Assembly (NCBI GenBank): GCA_045635745.1
Contig: JAZTWG010000011.1
Location: forward strand, 1-64,000
Direction of reading: 5' to 3'
Length of the DNA: 64,000 bases
Source: SIG78 sp045635745
Lineage (GTDB): Bacteria > Verrucomicrobiota > Lentisphaeria > Victivallales > Victivallaceae
Below, piece after piece: positions 8,295-17,519 of the stretch. Below the pieces are notes generated by a model. That model made no database searches and was not told the origin of the DNA. It saw only the letters and a program-made list of their open reading frames with translations. The position numbers and the translations under genes were made by a program. Position 1 is the stretch's first letter. Each line of letters starts with the position of its first letter.

Positions 8295-11054
8295 TTATTC
8301 TTCAAAAAAATCCCAGTCTCCGTTGAATGTATTGCTGGAACTCCGGACACAACCTTTTTCATTATCCCAGTCGCTCCGCACAGTATGCGGAGCCACCCGC
8401 GGCAGAATATCACACGCCACACAGCCGGTATTTTTTCGGAATATGACCATTTTTTCGTAAGCCTTGCGGTAATCCGAAAGTTTGAAATACTGGAGCAGAC
8501 AGTGCCGCACCATAACTTCCACTACCATATTGTGTTTACGCATGTAGTCAAAGACTTCTTCGGTTTTGTATACCCGGCATGAGCCGCCGCGCCATCCCCA
8601 GGTTCTCACCGGCACAATTCGGCCATCCGGCAGTCGGGTATTGAATTCTTCAGTACGCATACCCAGACAATGCACCCGGTTGGTCATTTCCACCACATGC
8701 ATAAAAGTTACCGCAGACGGACAACCGATCATTAAAGCGTAACCATCGGCATCTTCCAGTTTTCCCAGCGGAGATTTCTGCCCCAGACAGAGCGTTTTGT
8801 GGTGGTCGGCCACCCAATGGAAATTCTTTTTGCCGTAAACCGCAATACTGTGCGAAGGATTGAGCGAACGGCTGACTTCCGGCAGTTTCCGGAATTCTTC
8901 GGAGATGATCCCGGTGGAAGACGGCGTATTTTTCACATCAAAAAACTCATCATCGTTGCGCCCGAGGTAATAGGGGAAATCAAATGCGGGCATCATCAGC
9001 ACACCTTTTTTCCCGCATCGCTCCACCAGAGTTTTCACAACTGCCGCCGGACCGCCTTGAACACCACCCAACGTGCCGTAAGCACTGTGCACAACAAGCT
9101 TGTGATCTTCTTCCACGCCCAGGGCATCGAGCGCGGCGGATATATCGTCAGTTGTCACTTCTCCGGCATACTTTATTTCGTAATAACCGTATTGGGCAAG
9201 CTTCTTAAAAAACGCCAGCAAACCGGCAGTTTCCTTGAAATCAACCGCTTTTTTCAGCATAAAACAGCTTATAACGTATGCTTCGTACAAATTGCGTTTG
9301 CCATCGAGCAGCGCCTGCAGCAGCATGCCGGGCTTGGCGATAAAACCGTAGCGTTCTTCTTCCGGCACCCGGATAAGACTCATAATCTGTCGGATTTTTT
9401 CATTGCGGCTAACAGTCATATAAGCCATGCGTACTTCGCTGTTAGTGAGCGTATAAATATCAAGCTCCAGCGATGAAGGTGCATATTTTCTGCGGAGCTC
9501 GGAAAAAAGTTTTTTCACCTCGGAGCGCTTGACCGTTTTGGGCACATATTTATTGATGGAAAGCACCCGTTCAGCAAAGTATTCCTCCAGAAAATCGCCA
9601 ATAACATTTCCGGCATAAGCATTGAATGAGCGTTTTTCAAGCAAATCCGCCAACCGTTCAAAATCTTTCCGGGCATCAGATTTTACTGCCCGGATCACCC
9701 GTTTGAGCAAACTGCGGTCGCCCCTGCCCCGCTTGACGGTAGCAAGTTCTGCAAGATAAGCGCTCCATACCTTAAACGACAATTCGGCCATATCCCAGTC
9801 GGCTTCAGCAAAAATCGCGCCGCTGTTGTGATGCCGGTCTATGGCCGGAGGTGTATGCAGCCAGCAAGTGGGTATATCAAAGGGGGTATCTGCCCCGAAA
9901 GTATCGTCCGAAAGATTGCCCGGAGTTTCCCGGAAAGGCAGCTCCGGATAGTATTTCTGCAGATATTCCCGGATCAGCGCCACATCAAAGCACGGTGCCG
10001 AAGCCGGACTGTGCCGCAGTTCGGGCAATACGCCGGACAGTTTGAGCGTAGCATGGCAGATACTGTCCATATTGGTTGCCGAAATTATCCTGTTATAACG
10101 TTTGGGGTTGCTGATGAATTCAGAAAACCCGTAACGCTCCATGCCGAAGACCAGCCGGATACTTTTTTCCAGCGGCGGAATCAAACCGGTTTTGACCATT
10201 TCATTGACCGCTTTTGCTACTGCTATACTGATCACCACCCCGGCGGAATCATCGGGCACAAAAGGTTCGTACATGTGGGCAAACAATGCAATTTCCTCTT
10301 TGCTTTTGCCGGGTATGCGACCGGTAACAGTGTAAGTTTCGCCCTCATAAACGCGGGTATTCATCACGGCTTTGAGCGTAATTTTTTCTCCGGCGGCAAG
10401 CCGTTCTGCCAATCTGACTCCTTTGCGGGGCGTTATGGAATAGTTCCAGAGCATTTTATTGCCCTTGACATAATACCATCCGCACCAGCCCACACCATTC
10501 ATCCAGCGCACATCATCGGGATTAGTTTCCAGCGTGCGTTCCACATAGCTGACCATCCCCAGTGCACCGGAAAGCGCCAGTTTGCGGCGCATATCACCGA
10601 CAGGCGAACGGTTGCACAACACGATCTTGCCGGCCAATTCGCTCCAGTCTTCTGACTGCACGCAGTCCAGACTCACCAGTTCGGCAGTAACACCGCCTTC
10701 CGGCGTGGGCGGACTCCAAATGACCGCATTCAAAGGTTCCACATCGGTATCGGCAAGCATGCGTTCACATTCCGGCAGCGAATCATCCACGATCTCCAGC
10801 GTGCTGCGTCCGGTGCGATCCCAGGCCAGCGGCATGGTGCAGTCGTCATAAGTGGTTACGCCGTCAAGCGGCAAGGCATAGCGTTCCACATCCACCAAAC
10901 CGGCTTGCTTCATAAGGTCTTCCACATATTTGCTGGAAACCGCAAACTCGCTGTTATCAGTATTGACCTCCAATTTATTGAGTTCCAGCGAATGCTTTCT
11001 GATATAATCCATATCCAGCATTGAGCCGGCGAGTGCAAAATAATCAATATTCAT
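8295..11054 (-). CDS. M28-like peptidase domain fused to AAC(3)-type acetyltransferase
   Basis: A 919-residue protein without a signal peptide. Residues 95-230 look like a protease-associated (PA) insert. Residues about 245-430 carry an M28-like metallopeptidase core with candidate zinc ligands His259 (F-A-H-M-Y-E-P), Asp268/269 (P-D-D-S-A-G), Glu306 (G-M-E-R-Y-G), Asp330 (N-M-D-S) and His408/409 (D-R-H-H-N-S-G). A helical linker at about 440-640 follows. Residues 640-885 form an aminoglycoside 3-N-acetyltransferase (AAC(3)) fold: V-V-H-S-A-Y-G-T-L-G, N-P-S-H-S-I-A-V-Y-G, and T-F-M-H-V-V-E with the His expected to be catalytic. A C-x-x-C (G-C-V-A-C-D) lies near 878. GAAAGG precedes the ATG. 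It could hydrolyse an amide or peptide bond and acylate an amine, or the reverse. The domains are visible; the substrate is not. Antibiotic resistance is only one possibility. Confidence 0.8.
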   Translation of the reverse strand: MNIDYFALAGSMLDMDYIRKHSLELNKLEVNTDNSEFAVSSKYVEDLMKQAGLVDVERYALPLDGVTTYDDCTMPLAWDRTGRSTLEIVDDSLPECERMLADTDVEPLNAVIWSPPTPEGGVTAELVSLDCVQSEDWSELAGKIVLCNRSPVGDMRRKLALSGALGMVSYVERTLETNPDDVRWMNGVGWCGWYYVKGNKMLWNYSITPRKGVRLAERLAAGEKITLKAVMNTRVYEGETYTVTGRIPGKSKEEIALFAHMYEPFVPDDSAGVVISIAVAKAVNEMVKTGLIPPLEKSIRLVFGMERYGFSEFISNPKRYNRIISATNMDSICHATLKLSGVLPELRHSPASAPCFDVALIREYLQKYYPELPFRETPGNLSDDTFGADTPFDIPTCWLHTPPAIDRHHNSGAIFAEADWDMAELSFKVWSAYLAELATVKRGRGDRSLLKRVIRAVKSDARKDFERLADLLEKRSFNAYAGNVIGDFLEEYFAERVLSINKYVPKTVKRSEVKKLFSELRRKYAPSSLELDIYTLTNSEVRMAYMTVSRNEKIRQIMSLIRVPEEERYGFIAKPGMLLQALLDGKRNLYEAYVISCFMLKKAVDFKETAGLLAFFKKLAQYGYYEIKYAGEVTTDDISAALDALGVEEDHKLVVHSAYGTLGGVQGGPAAVVKTLVERCGKKGVLMMPAFDFPYYLGRNDDEFFDVKNTPSSTGIISEEFRKLPEVSRSLNPSHSIAVYGKKNFHWVADHHKTLCLGQKSPLGKLEDADGYALMIGCPSAVTFMHVVEMTNRVHCLGMRTEEFNTRLPDGRIVPVRTWGWRGGSCRVYKTEEVFDYMRKHNMVVEVMVRHCLLQYFKLSDYRKAYEKMVIFRKNTGCVACDILPRVAPHTVRSDWDNEKGCVRSSSNTFNGDWDFFEE

Positions 11055-11218
11055 AACAAAAACCTTTCACGCAAATTCTTTAATGTTACTCTTTATTTGG
11101 TGATAATGTACATCCGTGCCGTTCAAAAAGCAAATTGCAAGATAGCTGTCAGAAAAAAAAAGAATAAATCTCATATATTTTCACAGCAAAAATCATCCGC
11201 AGAAGTCCGATATACAAT

Positions 11219-11317
11219 ATTTGGCAGAAAAAGAAATTTTTTTGGCAAAAACATTCATTGACAATAGACAGTTTATGCGCTATAATAAATCCGTGCAAAT
11301 ATTTTTTTTGGCAAAAA
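11219..11317. repeat. Three TTTGGCA(A/G)AAA elements around a promoter
   Basis: Copies of T-rich/TTGGCA/A-rich sequence lie at about 11219-11231, 11240-11252 and 11304-11317. Two stand upstream of the -35 box and one downstream of the start of transcription of the GH39-like gene. They are near-palindromic (T5-GGC-A5), as expected of operator sites for a dimeric regulator. Inferred from position only. Confidence 0.4.
11258..11286 (+). promoter_or_regulatory. Consensus sigma-70-type promoter of the GH39-like gene
   Basis: TTGACA at 11258-11263, 17 bp, then TATAAT at 11281-11286: a perfect match to the consensus. Transcription should begin near 11293, about 38 bp before the ATG at 11331. Confidence 0.85.
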
Positions 11318-11330
11318 AGGATAATATTTT

Positions 11331-12704
11331 ATGGCAACAGCAACTAAAGCCGCGTTTGATTTCAACACCCGGACCGGCAAACTCAACCCCGCACAACATG
11401 GCAGCAATTCAGCGCCGCCATACAGCCGCCGCTGGCTTTTCAACATAGATGAAGAACTCAAGAGTATGCATTTTATGTACGCCCGCACTCATGACTGGCC
11501 TCTGTGGAACCCCGGTCAGCGGCTTATTGATACGCATTTTATCTTTCCACTGATGCATCTTGATCCGAAAGATCCGGCCAACTATTACTTCCGCGCCACC
11601 GATGAAATGCTCCGCATAACTCAGGATGCAGGCATGAAAATATTTTACCGGCTGGGTACCAGTATTGAGCATAACACCGATCAGGCGCCTTATCACAACA
11701 ACACTCTGGTGCCGGAAGATTTCGAACATTATGCCGAAATAATGGCCGGGATAGTGCGGCACTACACTCAAGGCTGGGCAAATGGATTTCATTACGATAT
11801 AGAGTACTGGGAAATCTGGAACGAGCCGGAACTCGGCACCCAGACCTGGTGCGGTACCAGAGATGAATTCGCCCGGTTGTTTGTGACCATACTCAAGCGG
11901 CTCAAGAGCGAATTTCCCCAAATCAAGGTCGGCGGCCCGGCATTCACCACGCCGCTCGGAGAATGGCAGAATGCGGTACTGCAAGCATGCAAAGATGCCG
12001 ATATCGCGCCGGATTTTTACAGTTGCCACTGCTACACCAACGATCCGGTAAAACTTATCCGCCGCCCCCGCGAAGCACGGGAATTGCTTGATTCTTTCGG
12101 TTTTACCCAAACCGAAGTTTCCATCAACGAATGGCACTTCCGGCAGGATTGGAGCGGCGTTACCGCCGGAGCCCCCCGCGATCTGGTGCGCTACACCATG
12201 AATGGGCCGCTGGGGCACTGCAATATCCAGTCTGGTGTATTCAATCTGGCAGTCTTGATCGGCTGGCAGGATGAACCTTTGGAAACAGCCTGCTATTACG
12301 GAGCCGGCCCGGACGGTGCGTTCGGCTATCGCGATCATGAACACCGTTGGAACAAGTGTTTTTACAGTATGCGGATGTTCGGCGAATTTGTTACCCAGTA
12401 TATGCATAAGGTGAAAGTGGATGTATCCGCTGGCAGCAAGCGCAATATTTACGCTATCGGGGCATTGTCTGAAGATGCGGAAAGAGCCGCCATACTGATT
12501 GCCGACTACGCCGGCAGCGAAGCGGCGACTCATTCGTTTAAAATACAAGGCTTGGAAAATTACCGCTGCACCGAATCCCGTATTCTGGATAACGATCACG
12601 ATATGGCGCCCTGCCCGGTAATCATCAATGGCAGCACCATGATCTTGAGCAAAAACGATCCCGGGTCGGCGGCATGGTTCATTGAGTTTGAAAAAATCAA
12701 CTGA
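11331..12704 (+). CDS. GH39-like glycoside hydrolase (beta-xylosidase type)
   Basis: A 457-residue TIM-barrel enzyme with a short C-terminal beta domain and no signal peptide, so it should act in the cytoplasm on imported oligosaccharides. The acid/base candidate is Glu165 in W-E-I-W-N-E-P-E; the nucleophile candidate is Glu267 in S-I-N-E-W-H. Both motifs and their spacing fit clan GH-A, and the overall pattern (H-Y-D-I-E-Y-W-E-I-W-N-E-P) is closest to GH39 beta-xylosidases and related enzymes. AAAGG stands about 10 nt upstream of the ATG. It is divergent from the peptidase-acetyltransferase/AraC unit and has its own consensus promoter with flanking repeats, so it is probably regulated. Substrate specificity is uncertain. 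Confidence 0.8.
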   Translation: MATATKAAFDFNTRTGKLNPAQHGSNSAPPYSRRWLFNIDEELKSMHFMYARTHDWPLWNPGQRLIDTHFIFPLMHLDPKDPANYYFRATDEMLRITQDAGMKIFYRLGTSIEHNTDQAPYHNNTLVPEDFEHYAEIMAGIVRHYTQGWANGFHYDIEYWEIWNEPELGTQTWCGTRDEFARLFVTILKRLKSEFPQIKVGGPAFTTPLGEWQNAVLQACKDADIAPDFYSCHCYTNDPVKLIRRPREARELLDSFGFTQTEVSINEWHFRQDWSGVTAGAPRDLVRYTMNGPLGHCNIQSGVFNLAVLIGWQDEPLETACYYGAGPDGAFGYRDHEHRWNKCFYSMRMFGEFVTQYMHKVKVDVSAGSKRNIYAIGALSEDAERAAILIADYAGSEAATHSFKIQGLENYRCTESRILDNDHDMAPCPVIINGSTMILSKNDPGSAAWFIEFEKIN

Positions 12705-12815
12705 TATTTGCAATTATTGACCATTTTTAATAACAAATAAATTTGATTTTTGAATTTTTCAATATAACTTAACATAAACACCCAAAACAACTAACAGTTC
12801 AGGAGATATGATTTT

Positions 12816-13583
12816 ATGAAGAGTAACGAATGTGTTGTTTCCTGTTTGACTTCAAACAGGAACCCCATGGGGTTCACTTTGATTGAACTCTTGGTCGTAA
12901 TCGCCATTATCGCCATACTTGCGGCAATGCTCTTACCGGCACTTTCGGCAGCCAGAGAGCGGGCAAGAACTTCCAACTGTACGGGCAAACTCAAAAACAT
13001 CAGTACAGCTATGCTTATGTACGCCAATTCCAACAATGATAATCTGCCAGTCCATGCAAAACGCTCCGGCTGCACCTGCGGAACATGTCATTATATTGTC
13101 GGCAGCTCGATGACAGGTTCAAGCACCAGCGGCGGCACCAGTGTCCCCGGGTTACTGATCTATGGCGGTTATGTTGGTTTTGACAAAAACAGCAACCTGG
13201 TGGAAGAACAGATATTCCGCTGCCCCTCCGACAGCGGAGAATACTACAAAAATGGCGGAACATATTGTTCGTACAATGCCTATGTTGTCAATCGGGGTTC
13301 TTGCGGGACAGTAAAAAAATCCAGCGGGTTCAGACTCAGCAGCCGTTCAGTTTTAGGGCGCGATGATCCGGATTGGGTCGTTTTTGCCGACAATGCTCCA
13401 TACGGCTCAAGCAGTACCAAAAACATGCTGCATCCCAATTTGTTGAATACCTTACGCCTCGGTGGTCATTCGCAATCCGTAAATACTACCCGGGAAACAT
13501 TTAAAAGCTATGGGCTTGAAGCTTTTGCGGCCAACTTTATTGAGCCGCAGAACAAAGATAACTACGGCGCTCCGGCTAACTAA
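12816..13583 (+). CDS. Type IV pilin-like (pseudopilin) protein, H-X9-DG type family
   Basis: A 255-residue protein with a class III signal sequence: a 19-residue leader ending Met-Gly, then F-T-L-I-E-L-L-V-V-I-A-I-I-A-I-L-A-A-M-L-L-P-A-L-S-A-A-R. Gly before Phe and Glu at position 5 are both present, so prepilin peptidase could process it. The rest is a Gly/Ser/Cys-rich globular domain with C-T-C-G-T-C-H near residue 88. The leader DNA contains two abutting perfect palindromes (see separate feature). A GGAG ribosome binding site precedes the ATG. It lies 18 bp upstream of the secreted glycosidase-like gene, so they are probably cotranscribed. Proteins of this type are very numerous in Lentisphaerota; their role is unknown. 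Confidence 0.85.
   Translation: MKSNECVVSCLTSNRNPMGFTLIELLVVIAIIAILAAMLLPALSAARERARTSNCTGKLKNISTAMLMYANSNNDNLPVHAKRSGCTCGTCHYIVGSSMTGSSTSGGTSVPGLLIYGGYVGFDKNSNLVEEQIFRCPSDSGEYYKNGGTYCSYNAYVVNRGSCGTVKKSSGFRLSSRSVLGRDDPDWVVFADNAPYGSSSTKNMLHPNLLNTLRLGGHSQSVNTTRETFKSYGLEAFAANFIEPQNKDNYGAPAN
12841..12874. repeat. Two abutting palindromes inside the pseudopilin leader
   Basis: CCTGTTTGA/TCAAACAGG (2-nt loop) at 12841-12860 is followed immediately by the perfect 14-bp palindrome AACCCCATGGGGTT at 12861-12874, whose last two bases begin the codon for Phe+1 of the predicted mature protein. The sequence is translated in frame. Confidence 0.85.
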
Positions 13584-13601
13584 CAATCAGGTCTTACAAT
13601 T

Positions 13602-16600
13602 ATGAATATCAAATCAGTTCTGCCAATGGCTCTGCTGTTGGCTGCCGGGAGTGTTTTTGCCGGTGAATTTGCACTGCAAAACAATGGTTTTCAGAATAAA
13701 ATCAGCTATAACGGCAAAAATTTTATTGAAAAAATCACTTCAAAAGTTCTGGCAAAAGGGGAATTTGCACCGGATGCCAAACAGAGTTTTGAAAACAATA
13801 TTTCCAATATCTGGAGCGAAAACCCCGCTTCGCTTTTCCGTCAGGAAGTTTCTGTAACTGCCGACAAAAAGAGTGTGGAAATAAATTTTCTTGCCTTCAA
13901 CGATGCCTACAACCGTTATCAGGGCAAAAGCATTGATGTGGTTCTGCCGTACAGTTTGTTTGAAGGTGCGGAGTTTGAAGGTCTGCACACCAATGGCCGC
14001 GGTTATCAGGTGCGCAAAGGCAAATTTTCTGCCGCCACGCCCAACGGTTCGATAGAAAAACGGCTTTTCCGCTTTTTTACCATCAAAAAGGGCGATACAA
14101 AACTCATTTTTGACTTCAATGTACAAGGCCCGGCCGACTATTTCAGCTGCTGGCGGCAGCACACCATCCGCAGTGTGTGGGATGTTATCCGCTTCAATGA
14201 TAAACTCATTATGCGTATGCAGACCGGTCTGCCGCTGAGCGGTTCGTTTGTCGGCGCAAAACTGCGTATAACCGAAGGCGTTTTTGCCGATTACGGCAAG
14301 CTCCATCCGTGGAAAGCATTCCACTACAACAGCCAGCTCAAGCCGCAGAATCTCTTCAGTTTCGGGGCGGAAAATACCGGCAAAGTCTACACCCACGCCG
14401 ATTTGCAGACTTTCGATACCAAGCACAATTACGGCTGGCTGGACAATAAAAACATGACCGCCCAAGTCCACTCCCCGCAGGGTGCATTTTACAGCAATGT
14501 TTCCGGCAAAGATAAGATATTCCGTATCAGCAATCTGCATCCGGGGATCCATCTGGTAACGGTTACTGCGGGCAATTACGGCAAGCAGGCCAATAAATTT
14601 TCGGTATCGCTCAACGGTAAAACCATGCAAAAATCAGTACAGGTGCCGGAAAATCATGCCACGACCCTGACTCAAGCCGTGTGGGTGGAAAACGGCACTC
14701 TGGATGTCGAATTTACAGGAAATTTCATTGTCTCGGCAATCTCCACACAGTTTCTGCTGGCAAGTACCGAAGATTTCAGTTTCCGCCGCTCGTTCTGGGT
14801 CAGCAACGGATTTGAACCATCGCCGGTATACCGCAACGATTACTGGATAAAAGCCAACGAGACTTTCCCGGCATGGAGCGATACAATATATCTCCCCACC
14901 CCCGGCAAAGAAACTGCCGCACCACGCAAAACCGCCGAAGCTCCGGTGGAACTGCCCGACCTCAATTCGCCGGCAATGAGTTGGCGTTACAACTCCAACA
15001 TGGCCCAGTTCGGCGGATACAGCCGCAGCGAGTACCCCGATAAAGCAAAACTGCAAGCCCGGCTCAAACAGTTGAAGTCGCAGGGCGTAAATGCCGTAAT
15101 GTCCGGCGGACTGCTTTCGCGCCACACTTACATGTTTGCCAAACAGCGCAATACCGAAAATCTGGCAATAATGGTAAACCTTGCCCACAAAGAAGGCATT
15201 AAAGTGATCGACCACCACGACGCCACTCTGCTGTGGAACATTGACCACGGCTTCCGTGTAATGGCAGAACGGCTGGGCCAGACCGAACGCGATTGGGAAA
15301 CCAATCTGCCCAACACCCGGTTCTGCATCATCAATAAGGAATTCAACAAGATCTATACCGAGTTCTGCAAGGAACTGGTCAAAATTGGTATTGACGGCTT
15401 CCAGATCGACGAAGCATACTTCTACAGCCGCGGCTGTCTCTGCGGCGATTGCCGCCGGGAGTTCCACAAAGATACCAACTGGTATCTGCCGGTCAATGAA
15501 CTCGATCCGGCATGGAAAAATCTCAATTCTCCATTGCGGAAAGCGTGGTTCGAGTGGAAACGCACCCGCGAAGCCAACTGGATGGTCAATTTGCGACGGG
15601 AGCTGAAATCACTCAATCCCAATTTGTGCTTTTCGCAATACACAACACATTGGGGTTTTACCATGTCGCTGCCGCGCACCAATGTAACGCGCGACATGGA
15701 AGAATACGCCCGGGCGGTCGATTACTTCGGCACCGAAGTAATGACCCGCAACCCGATCGCCAGCGGCAGAGCGCTGGTGCCTTACCGCAAAGCATTCAAT
15801 CTGCTGAATTTTGCTTACGGTTCGCCGGTATGGGCAATATTCTACAACAGTAACCCGGATATACGCAGTTTCTGCTACGCTTTGAGCAATATGAACAAGC
15901 AGCAGGCATTGCTGGCACATCTGCCGGTGCCGCCCGGCAAACAGGATTTCCAGAAATTTGCGGGCAATCCGGATAACATGGATAAAACAAAAGCTGTGGA
16001 ACAAAGCGAAATTGCGCTGCTGTTCTCCCGTTCCAGCCGCGACTGGAATTCCGGGATCGGCTTTGAGCCGGAACTTTTCGGTCTGGCACAAACGCTTGAA
16101 GAGATCCACATACCCTACACGATCATCGGCGAAACCAGTTTGCAGAGCGATATACTCAAACAGTTCAAAGTTCTTTCGATCGGTTCTTCCGGTTGTTTGA
16201 GCGATGAACAGATCAAAGTCATCAAAGAGTTTGCTTTCAATGGCGGCACGGTGCTGTTGAGCAATATTGCCGGGACATTCGACCCCTACGGCAACCGCCG
16301 CGCAGTGTGGGCATTTGCCGATGTATTCAAGTTCACAACCCGCATAACCCCGGCCAGAAACATCAAAGAGCTTTCCGATGACAACGGCAATAAAGTTTCC
16401 ATGCAATCCGCAGTAACCTACTACGAGCCCAAACCGCTTGACCACAGTAAAAGTTCTTGGTATGCCCGGGTCGGCAATAACCGCCTGCCCGTATTTATTG
16501 AAAAAACTTACGGCAAAGGCAAATTCATCTATACACCCATGCAGATGTCCGGCAATCTTTATGCCCGGGAAGGATCAGTGGGGAAAAAGTGGTATTTCAA

Positions 16601-17006
16601 ACGCGACGATCAGCTGGCAAAACTCATGCATCAGGTTTTGGCTGAACAGCTCAAATCGGCAAGAATCTGGCAGACCGATGCCCCGGAAAAGGTTTACACC
16701 ACCATTTACGCCGAAAAATCGCGTATGCTGGTGCATTTCCTCAACGGTCAGGGAACCAGCTCATTGGGTCCGCAGGAAGTTATGACCGCCGATATCAAAG
16801 GTGATCCCTTCCCGCCAATAACCCGGGATATAACTTTTACGCTGGAAAAAACACCGTTCGCTATCGGTAAAGTTTATGCCGTTTCGCCGGATTTTGCCGG
16901 CAGAAAGGCTTTGCCGAGCCAAACGCTCGACAACGGCAATGTAAAAGTTATACTGCCCAAAGAACTTTTGAAAATATACACTATCGTGATATTGGAAAAA
17001 AAGTAA
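13602..17006 (+). CDS. Large secreted glycoside-hydrolase-like protein
   Basis: An 1134-residue protein with a signal peptide (residues 1-20, ending V-F-A). The first 430 residues are beta-rich and may bind carbohydrate. Residues about 455-790 form a TIM barrel with K-L-Q-A-R-L-K-Q-L-K-S-Q-G-V-N-A-V, a G-I-K-V-I-D-H-H-D strand and G-I-D-G-F-Q-I-D-E-A-Y-F near residues 597-607, followed by a C-L-C-G-D-C cluster, as in GH42-like and related putative glycosidases. Residues about 795-960 resemble the GATase-like trimerisation domain of beta-galactosidases (S-E-I-A-L-L-F-S, then F-N-G-G-T-V-L-L-S). A beta domain ends the protein. It is exported and presumably acts on glycans; I cannot assign a CAZy family. 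It follows the pseudopilin gene by 18 bp. Confidence 0.7.
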   Translation: MNIKSVLPMALLLAAGSVFAGEFALQNNGFQNKISYNGKNFIEKITSKVLAKGEFAPDAKQSFENNISNIWSENPASLFRQEVSVTADKKSVEINFLAFNDAYNRYQGKSIDVVLPYSLFEGAEFEGLHTNGRGYQVRKGKFSAATPNGSIEKRLFRFFTIKKGDTKLIFDFNVQGPADYFSCWRQHTIRSVWDVIRFNDKLIMRMQTGLPLSGSFVGAKLRITEGVFADYGKLHPWKAFHYNSQLKPQNLFSFGAENTGKVYTHADLQTFDTKHNYGWLDNKNMTAQVHSPQGAFYSNVSGKDKIFRISNLHPGIHLVTVTAGNYGKQANKFSVSLNGKTMQKSVQVPENHATTLTQAVWVENGTLDVEFTGNFIVSAISTQFLLASTEDFSFRRSFWVSNGFEPSPVYRNDYWIKANETFPAWSDTIYLPTPGKETAAPRKTAEAPVELPDLNSPAMSWRYNSNMAQFGGYSRSEYPDKAKLQARLKQLKSQGVNAVMSGGLLSRHTYMFAKQRNTENLAIMVNLAHKEGIKVIDHHDATLLWNIDHGFRVMAERLGQTERDWETNLPNTRFCIINKEFNKIYTEFCKELVKIGIDGFQIDEAYFYSRGCLCGDCRREFHKDTNWYLPVNELDPAWKNLNSPLRKAWFEWKRTREANWMVNLRRELKSLNPNLCFSQYTTHWGFTMSLPRTNVTRDMEEYARAVDYFGTEVMTRNPIASGRALVPYRKAFNLLNFAYGSPVWAIFYNSNPDIRSFCYALSNMNKQQALLAHLPVPPGKQDFQKFAGNPDNMDKTKAVEQSEIALLFSRSSRDWNSGIGFEPELFGLAQTLEEIHIPYTIIGETSLQSDILKQFKVLSIGSSGCLSDEQIKVIKEFAFNGGTVLLSNIAGTFDPYGNRRAVWAFADVFKFTTRITPARNIKELSDDNGNKVSMQSAVTYYEPKPLDHSKSSWYARVGNNRLPVFIEKTYGKGKFIYTPMQMSGNLYAREGSVGKKWYFKRDDQLAKLMHQVLAEQLKSARIWQTDAPEKVYTTIYAEKSRMLVHFLNGQGTSSLGPQEVMTADIKGDPFPPITRDITFTLEKTPFAIGKVYAVSPDFAGRKALPSQTLDNGNVKVILPKELLKIYTIVILEKK

Positions 17007-17519
17007 TAAAACCAGCGTTTCTCCGGAATATATTTTACGATTCAACGTCTGATATACCCCATGCCCATCCCGCTTCTTAATTGAGTCCGGGATGGGCGAA
17101 ACGTTTGAATCTGTCCGGCAAAACTGTTTTGGTTTCACATCGGATATCTTTGCCGGAATTTTGGGGCACCAGCAAAATCAGAAGCTGCCTCCATACTGTA
17201 ACGCATATTTTTATAATTCGTTAAAATCATATTTTCGCCTTGAAAAAAATCAGTTTACGGCATATATTATATCTTAAATATTTTTTACAATACGGAACAG
17301 TTTAAGAAGAAGTGACCAGCTTTTTCAATAATGCCCCGGCAAAAATTTGTGATGCGCCATTCCTGGCGTGAAAAAGCAAACCGGTTGAAAAAGCATTGCG
17401 CCGTCAGATACAACTTTTGCATACGATGGGATTCACCGGTTTTTTCCTGCATTAAAAACCGGAACCGTATCAATCAAAACAAAATATAATGTCAAACTTT
17501 TTATATGAGGTGAAAAAAA
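17007..17519. other. Intergenic region with a hairpin, no gene seen
   Basis: 513 bp between two plus-strand genes. It contains the perfect hairpin at 17063-17097 and, near the right end, TATAAT at 17485-17490 before the dehydrogenase gene; a matching -35 box is not clear. Short open frames here have no ribosome binding sites or recognisable similarity. Confidence 0.5.
17063..17097. other. Perfect 10-bp hairpin without T tract
   Basis: GCCCATCCCG and CGGGATGGGC flank a 15-nt loop, 57 bp after the stop of the glycosidase-like gene. No T run follows on either strand, so it is either a weak terminator or an mRNA 3'-end stabiliser. Confidence 0.5.

Noticed and set aside
11409..12713. 434-codon minus-strand frame opposite the GH39-like gene
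   Set aside because: Shadow of the real gene, whose catalytic motifs are intact; the antisense translation has no family features.
17063..17097. Hairpin considered as a Rho-independent terminator
   Set aside because: No T run on either strand; kept only as a hairpin of unknown role.
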